Assembly: GCF_004341385.1 (NCBI RefSeq)
Contig: NZ_SLXE01000044.1
Coordinates: forward strand, 1-14,989
DNA: 14,989 bases
DNA from: Uruburuella suis
GTDB taxonomy: Bacteria > Pseudomonadota > Gammaproteobacteria > Burkholderiales > Neisseriaceae
Reading direction: 5' to 3'
A program made the translations under genes and the position numbers. Positions within the stretch are counted from its first letter, which is position 1. Every line of letters starts with the position of its first letter. The notes under the pieces are model-generated. The model was given only the letters and a program-made list of their open reading frames with translations. It did no database searches and had not been told where the DNA came from. Positions 11,855 to 14,989 of the stretch are shown piece after piece.

Positions 11855-11905
11855 AGGCCGTCTGAAACATTGCACCAATATGCGCGGCACGCTTTCAGAC
11901 GGCCC
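11855..11905. repeat. Widely spaced inverted uptake sequences in a divergent gap
   Basis: AGGCCGTCTGAA (11855-11866) and TTCAGACGGCCC (11894-11905, last base changed) are 27 bases apart between divergent algH and the EnvC-like gene. The large loop and position make a terminator unlikely. The right arm overlaps a possible -35 box. Confidence 0.7.
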
Positions 11906-11921
11906 GGCAAACCAGTATAAT
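11894..11921 (+). promoter_or_regulatory. Candidate promoter of the EnvC-like gene
   Basis: TATAAT at 11916-11921 is a perfect -10, 35 bases before the ATG. The best -35 is TTCAGA (11894-11899), four of six matches with a 16-base spacer, and it is part of an uptake sequence. Confidence 0.5.
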
Positions 11922-11956
11922 CACCCCGTTTGCGCCCAACCCGATTGAAACACACC

Positions 11957-13300
11957 ATGTCGTTTAAACCCTTGCTGCTCGCCGCCCTGCTCGGCCTCTC
12001 CGCGCCCCTCTTGGCCGCGCCCGAACCTGCTCCGGCCGTCGATGCCGGCGATTTGAGCGATATCCGCCAAGCCATCAGCGCCGCCCAAGCCGATTTGCAG
12101 GCCAAGCAGGCTGCCCAAAAAAGCGCCGAGCAAACCCTGGCGCAAACCCGCGCCGCGCTGGCCAAAGCGCAACAAGCCTTAAGCGAAGTCAACCGGCAGC
12201 AGCGCGATGCTTGGCAAAAGCTGCAAACCCTGCAAAACGAATTAGGCCGTCTGAAAACCGAAGTGGCCGGTACCAAAGCGCAAGTGGCGCGCCTTTTGAG
12301 CGGCCATTATAAAAACCGCCAGCCCAACGCCGTGATGTTGTTTCTGAAAAACGCCGAGCCCGGCCAAAAAGAGCGCTATCTGCAATACACCCGCTACATC
12401 AACCAAGCCAACGAACGCGTGATTGCTAGGCTTGTGCAGCAGCAAGCCGAATTGGGCGCACAAGAAAGCGCCATCAATGCCGAAGTGGCCCGCCTCAACA
12501 CCCTCAAAGCGCAAAAGCAGGCCGCGCTGGGCAAGCTCGGGCGCGAAAATTCCACCGCCCAAACCGAAAGCCGCGCCCTATCCGCCCAAATCGACAACCA
12601 AGCCAAACGCATCGCCAAATTGCGTGCCGATGAGCAGCGCCTCAACGCCCTTTTGGCCGACATAGCCAAACGCAACGCCGAAAAACGCAAACAAGAAGCC
12701 GCCGCACGCCAAAAAGCCGCCCAAGCGCGCATTGCCGCCGCCAACAAAGCCCGCGCCGAGCAAGCGGCCAAAAAACAAAGTAAGCAAACCGCCGCCAAAC
12801 CCGCCACCCAAACGGCCGACAAGAAACCCGTCAATAAAACCACCACGCCGCGCTCCACCCTCACCGCCGAAGACCGCGCCTTGCAAGCCCCTGCCGAAAT
12901 GCAGGTCAGCCGCAGCGGCTTCAGCGCCATGCAGGGTCGCCTGCGCCGCCCCGTGGGCGGCAGCATCAGCGGCCGCTTCGGCCAGCCCCGCCCCAGCGGC
13001 GGCAGCTGGCGCGGCGTGTTTTTCACCACCGCACCGGCACCCGTGCAGAGCATTGCCGCCGGCAGCGTGGCCTATGCAGGCCCGCTCGAAGGCTACGGCA
13101 ATATGGTGGTGATCGATCATGGCGACGGCTATGTGAGCGTGTATTCCGGCTTGTCGGGCGTGTCTGTGGCGGGCGGCAGCAGCGTGTCGACCGGCAGCAA
13201 CATCGGCCGCAGCGGCAGCCTGCCCTCGGGCGAGCAAGGGCTTTATCTGGAAATCCGCTACCGCAGCCAGCCGATGAACCCGCTCTCCTGGATACGTTAA
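11957..13300 (+). CDS. EnvC-like amidase activator (LytM domain, probably non-catalytic)
   Basis: A 447-residue exported protein. The signal peptide is MSFKPLLLAALLGLSAPLLA, cleaved before APEP. A long coiled coil follows (about 30-270, rich in Ala, Gln, Lys and Glu), then a Lys/Ala/Thr-rich linker, and a C-terminal LytM/M23-type domain from about residue 325 (GRLRRPVGGSISGRFGQPRP). In EnvC, such proteins recruit and activate cell-wall amidases at the septum. Zinc-ligand positions of active M23 peptidases look lost: SWRGVFFTT replaces the H-x3-D motif, and LYLEIRY replaces the H-x-H strand. This argues for an activator rather than a hydrolase. ATG 11957 is chosen over TTG 11930 because it begins the signal peptide. 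An uptake sequence is embedded in frame at 12244-12255. ctpA follows 138 bases later without a hairpin. Confidence 0.88.
   Translation: MSFKPLLLAALLGLSAPLLAAPEPAPAVDAGDLSDIRQAISAAQADLQAKQAAQKSAEQTLAQTRAALAKAQQALSEVNRQQRDAWQKLQTLQNELGRLKTEVAGTKAQVARLLSGHYKNRQPNAVMLFLKNAEPGQKERYLQYTRYINQANERVIARLVQQQAELGAQESAINAEVARLNTLKAQKQAALGKLGRENSTAQTESRALSAQIDNQAKRIAKLRADEQRLNALLADIAKRNAEKRKQEAAARQKAAQARIAAANKARAEQAAKKQSKQTAAKPATQTADKKPVNKTTTPRSTLTAEDRALQAPAEMQVSRSGFSAMQGRLRRPVGGSISGRFGQPRPSGGSWRGVFFTTAPAPVQSIAAGSVAYAGPLEGYGNMVVIDHGDGYVSVYSGLSGVSVAGGSSVSTGSNIGRSGSLPSGEQGLYLEIRYRSQPMNPLSWIR
12244..12255 (+). repeat. DNA uptake sequence inside the EnvC-like coding region
   Basis: AGGCCGTCTGAA lies in the coiled-coil region and is read as part of LGRLK. 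It is the only copy lying wholly inside a gene here and fits the helix without disturbing it. Confidence 0.9.
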
Positions 13301-13347
13301 ACCGCATTATTTATCATATCAGTTAGCGTATTTTTACCCCCGCACAG

Positions 13348-13376
13348 TTGCCCGCAAGAAGCAAATCACATAAAGT
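13348..13376 (+). promoter_or_regulatory. Weak candidate ctpA promoter
   Basis: TTGCCC (13348-13353) and TAAAGT (13371-13376) are 17 bases apart, 62 bases before the ATG. Each matches consensus at four of six positions. Read-through from the EnvC-like gene is equally possible. Confidence 0.3.
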
Positions 13377-13391
13377 GCCACATTATCCCGC

Positions 13392-13403
13392 AGGCCGTCT
13401 GAA
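13392..13403 (+). repeat. DNA uptake sequence upstream of ctpA
   Basis: AGGCCGTCTGAA, single copy, in the 138-base gap between the EnvC-like gene and ctpA. Confidence 0.9.
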
Positions 13404-13438
13404 AGCCTGCCGCAAGCAGAAAAGAGAAAGCAAAACCC

Positions 13439-14902
13439 ATGGCAAAATCCACTTTGAAAAAAGTCGCCCTCTACACCCTCGGCGCGTTCAGCGGCGTGAT
13501 ACTCAGCCTGAGCGTGCAAAGCCTGGCCGCCGATAAAGACAAAACCAACGAAGCGCTGCCGGTGCAATCCATCCGCACCATGGCCGAAGTTTACGGCCAG
13601 ATTAAAGCCAATTACTACCAAGACAAAAAAGACGACGAGCTGATCGAAGGCGCCATGAAAGGCATGGTGGCCGGCCTCGACCCGCATTCCGAATACATGA
13701 CGCTTAAAGACTATGCCGACCTGAAAGAATCCACCAGCGGCGAATTCGGCGGCTTGGGCATGGAAGTGGGCGCAGAAGACGGCTTTATCAAAGTGGTGGC
13801 ACCGATTGAAGACACCCCGGCCGAGCGCGCCGGCGTGAAAAGCGGCGACTTGATTGTGAAAATCGACGGCGCATCCACCCGCGGTATGAACGTGAGCGAA
13901 GCAGTAAAAAAAATGCGCGGCAAACCCGGCACCACCATCACCCTCACCCTTTCGCGTAAAGATGCCAACCAACCGATTGTGGTTAAAATCACCCGCGCCA
14001 TCATCAAAGTGAAGAGTGTGCGCCATCACCTGCTCGAGCCGGGCTACGGCTATATCCGCATCAGCCAATTCCAAGAGCGCACCGTGGCCGCGCTGAATGA
14101 AGCCGCCCAAGCGCTGGAAAAAGAAAACAAAGCCCCGCTCAAAGGCTTGGTAATCGATTTGCGTGATGACCCGGGTGGCTTGCTCAACGGCGCTGTGGGC
14201 GTATCTGCCGCCTTTTTGCCCGCTGATGCGCCGGTGGTGAGCACCAAAGGGCGAAACGGCCGCGACGGCATGAGCCTGCGCGCCACTCCTGAAGACTATA
14301 TGCTCGCCAGCGGCCGCGATCCATTGGCCAACCTGCCGCCGGAATTAAAAACCATCCCCATCACCGTGCTGATCAATTCCGGCTCCGCATCGGCCTCTGA
14401 AATCGTGGCCGGCGCCCTGCAAGACCACAAGCGCGCCGTGATTGTGGGCACGCAAAGCTTCGGCAAAGGCTCGGTGCAAACCGTGCTGCCGCTCTCCAAC
14501 GGCAGCGCCGTGAAGCTCACCACCGCACTTTACTACACCCCCAACGACCGCTCGATTCAGGCGCAAGGCATTGTGCCCGATGTGGAAGTGAAAGATAAAG
14601 CCCGCACCTTCGAGAGCCGCGAAGCCGATTTGCTCGGCCACATCGGCAACCCCATCGGCGGCGATGAAGTGCGCGGCGAAGTGCCCACCTTCATCCCCGA
14701 CGATCCCGCCGCCAAATCACCGGCCGCAAAAGGCGACGATAAAGAAGACCTCTCCAGCCGCCGCATCCCCAATCCGGCCAAAGACGACCAATTGCGCAAA
14801 GCTTTGGATTTGTTGAAATCACCGGCCGAATGGCAAAAATCGCTGGGCTTGGCCGCCAAAAAACCGGCACCCAAAAAGAAAAACGGCGAAGCCGACAACT
14901 AG
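13439..14902 (+). CDS. ctpA: Carboxy-terminal processing protease (S41 family)
   Basis: A 487-residue periplasmic serine protease that trims or degrades proteins from their C-termini. CtpA relatives control peptidoglycan hydrolases by degrading them. An N-terminal export or anchor segment (VALYTLGAFSGVILSLSVQS, 9-28) is followed by a helical part. The PDZ domain (about 100-185) includes GGLGMEVG and ERAGVKSGDLIVKIDG. In the S41 core, YGYIRISQF and VIDLRDDPGGLL lead to NSGSASASEIVAGAL with catalytic Ser318 and SFGKGSVQT with Lys343. Their 25-residue spacing equals that of the Ser-Lys dyad in E. coli Prc. The C-terminal tail is Lys/Pro-rich and low in complexity. ATG 13439 follows AAGAGAAAG. 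The TAG stop overlaps the terminal repeat of the IS that begins here. Confidence 0.95.
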   Translation: MAKSTLKKVALYTLGAFSGVILSLSVQSLAADKDKTNEALPVQSIRTMAEVYGQIKANYYQDKKDDELIEGAMKGMVAGLDPHSEYMTLKDYADLKESTSGEFGGLGMEVGAEDGFIKVVAPIEDTPAERAGVKSGDLIVKIDGASTRGMNVSEAVKKMRGKPGTTITLTLSRKDANQPIVVKITRAIIKVKSVRHHLLEPGYGYIRISQFQERTVAALNEAAQALEKENKAPLKGLVIDLRDDPGGLLNGAVGVSAAFLPADAPVVSTKGRNGRDGMSLRATPEDYMLASGRDPLANLPPELKTIPITVLINSGSASASEIVAGALQDHKRAVIVGTQSFGKGSVQTVLPLSNGSAVKLTTALYYTPNDRSIQAQGIVPDVEVKDKARTFESREADLLGHIGNPIGGDEVRGEVPTFIPDDPAAKSPAAKGDDKEDLSSRRIPNPAKDDQLRKALDLLKSPAEWQKSLGLAAKKPAPKKKNGEADN

Positions 14903-14989
14903 GGCGTCCTGACAATTACTTGTCATAAAAATAATCAGATAAAAGAAAGGCAGATAAGTTAAAATTTTTGTCGCCAAGCAAAACATACT
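14899..14989 (+). mobile_element. Left end of a second IS copy, cut by the window edge
   Basis: The 31 bases at 14899-14929 (CTAGGGCGTCCTGACAATTA, then CTTGTCATAAA) are the exact reverse complement of 63-93. Beyond ATAAA it differs from the other end, so this should be the leader end, in direct orientation to the copy at 1-92. Up to 14989 the sequence is AT-rich leader with no transposase start I can identify. The IS begins at the TA of the ctpA stop codon (CTAG). Confidence 0.65.

Noticed and set aside
11572..12276. 234-codon minus-strand frame spanning the algH/EnvC-like divergent gap
   Set aside because: It crosses the promoter region and overlaps two confident genes in the wrong frame.
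13334..14110. 258-codon open frame opposite the start of ctpA
   Set aside because: Antisense of the PDZ and N-terminal parts of ctpA; Gly/His/Phe-rich composition typical of such shadows.
1..14989. Composite transposon carrying accessory or defence genes
   Set aside because: Although IS ends lie at both edges, the genes between are core functions with uniform composition and Neisseria uptake sequences throughout, so this is not a foreign cargo region.

Overview
The window looks like a piece of a Neisseriaceae chromosome, most likely a Neisseria species. The main evidence is the DNA uptake sequence in the AG dialect (AGGCCGTCTGAA): about twenty copies, single or as inverted pairs, lie in or beside most gaps. 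One arm carries the meningococcal/gonococcal AT dialect (ATGCCGTCTGAA). Gene content also fits Neisseria: a 182-residue AlgH/YqgE, ruvX, an EnvC-like protein next to a CtpA protease, argB away from other arg genes, and dinB. I cannot name the species.

Layout. Positions 1-92 are the tail of an insertion sequence (IS), with the last 22 codons of an IS5-type transposase. Next come a fadD-type acyl-CoA ligase (304-1980, +), a 530-base gap packed with repeats (1981-2511), a SanA/YdcF-like membrane protein (2512-3147, +), DNA polymerase IV (3236-4315, +) and an unrecognised 339-residue protein (4384-5403, +). A convergent uptake-sequence hairpin separates these from a minus-strand molybdate block: modA (7708-8457), a PglD/NeuD-type acyltransferase (6985-7575), modB (6118-6789) and modC (5468-6115). 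A second repeat-dense gap (8458-9021) leads to argB (9022-9915, -), a YidB/DUF937 protein (10157-10582, -) and the overlapping pair algH-ruvX (11798 down to 10790, -). Diverging from algH are an EnvC-like LytM protein (11957-13300, +) and the CtpA/Prc S41 protease (13439-14902, +). The window ends in the left end of a second copy of the IS seen at position 1, in direct orientation.

Function. Most genes are ordinary housekeeping: fatty-acid activation, lesion bypass, molybdate import, arginine synthesis, 16S rRNA maturation or Holliday junction processing, and envelope/septum maintenance. ModA, ModB and ModC form one ABC importer, but an acyltransferase of unknown substrate sits inside the cluster and a strong terminator-like hairpin stands 39 bases before modB. 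EnvC-like and CtpA are both periplasmic and probably linked through peptidoglycan hydrolysis.

Most of the unusual content is in the gaps. There are at least two families of small non-coding elements with terminal inverted repeats: a Correia-like family with TACC...GGTA ends, whose two full copies both carry a second nested repeat, and a GGGTCTGTTCACA-ended, MITE-like family. Several element ends coincide with stop codons. I see no defence system, phage, CRISPR array, tRNA or rRNA, and no convincing new multi-gene system.
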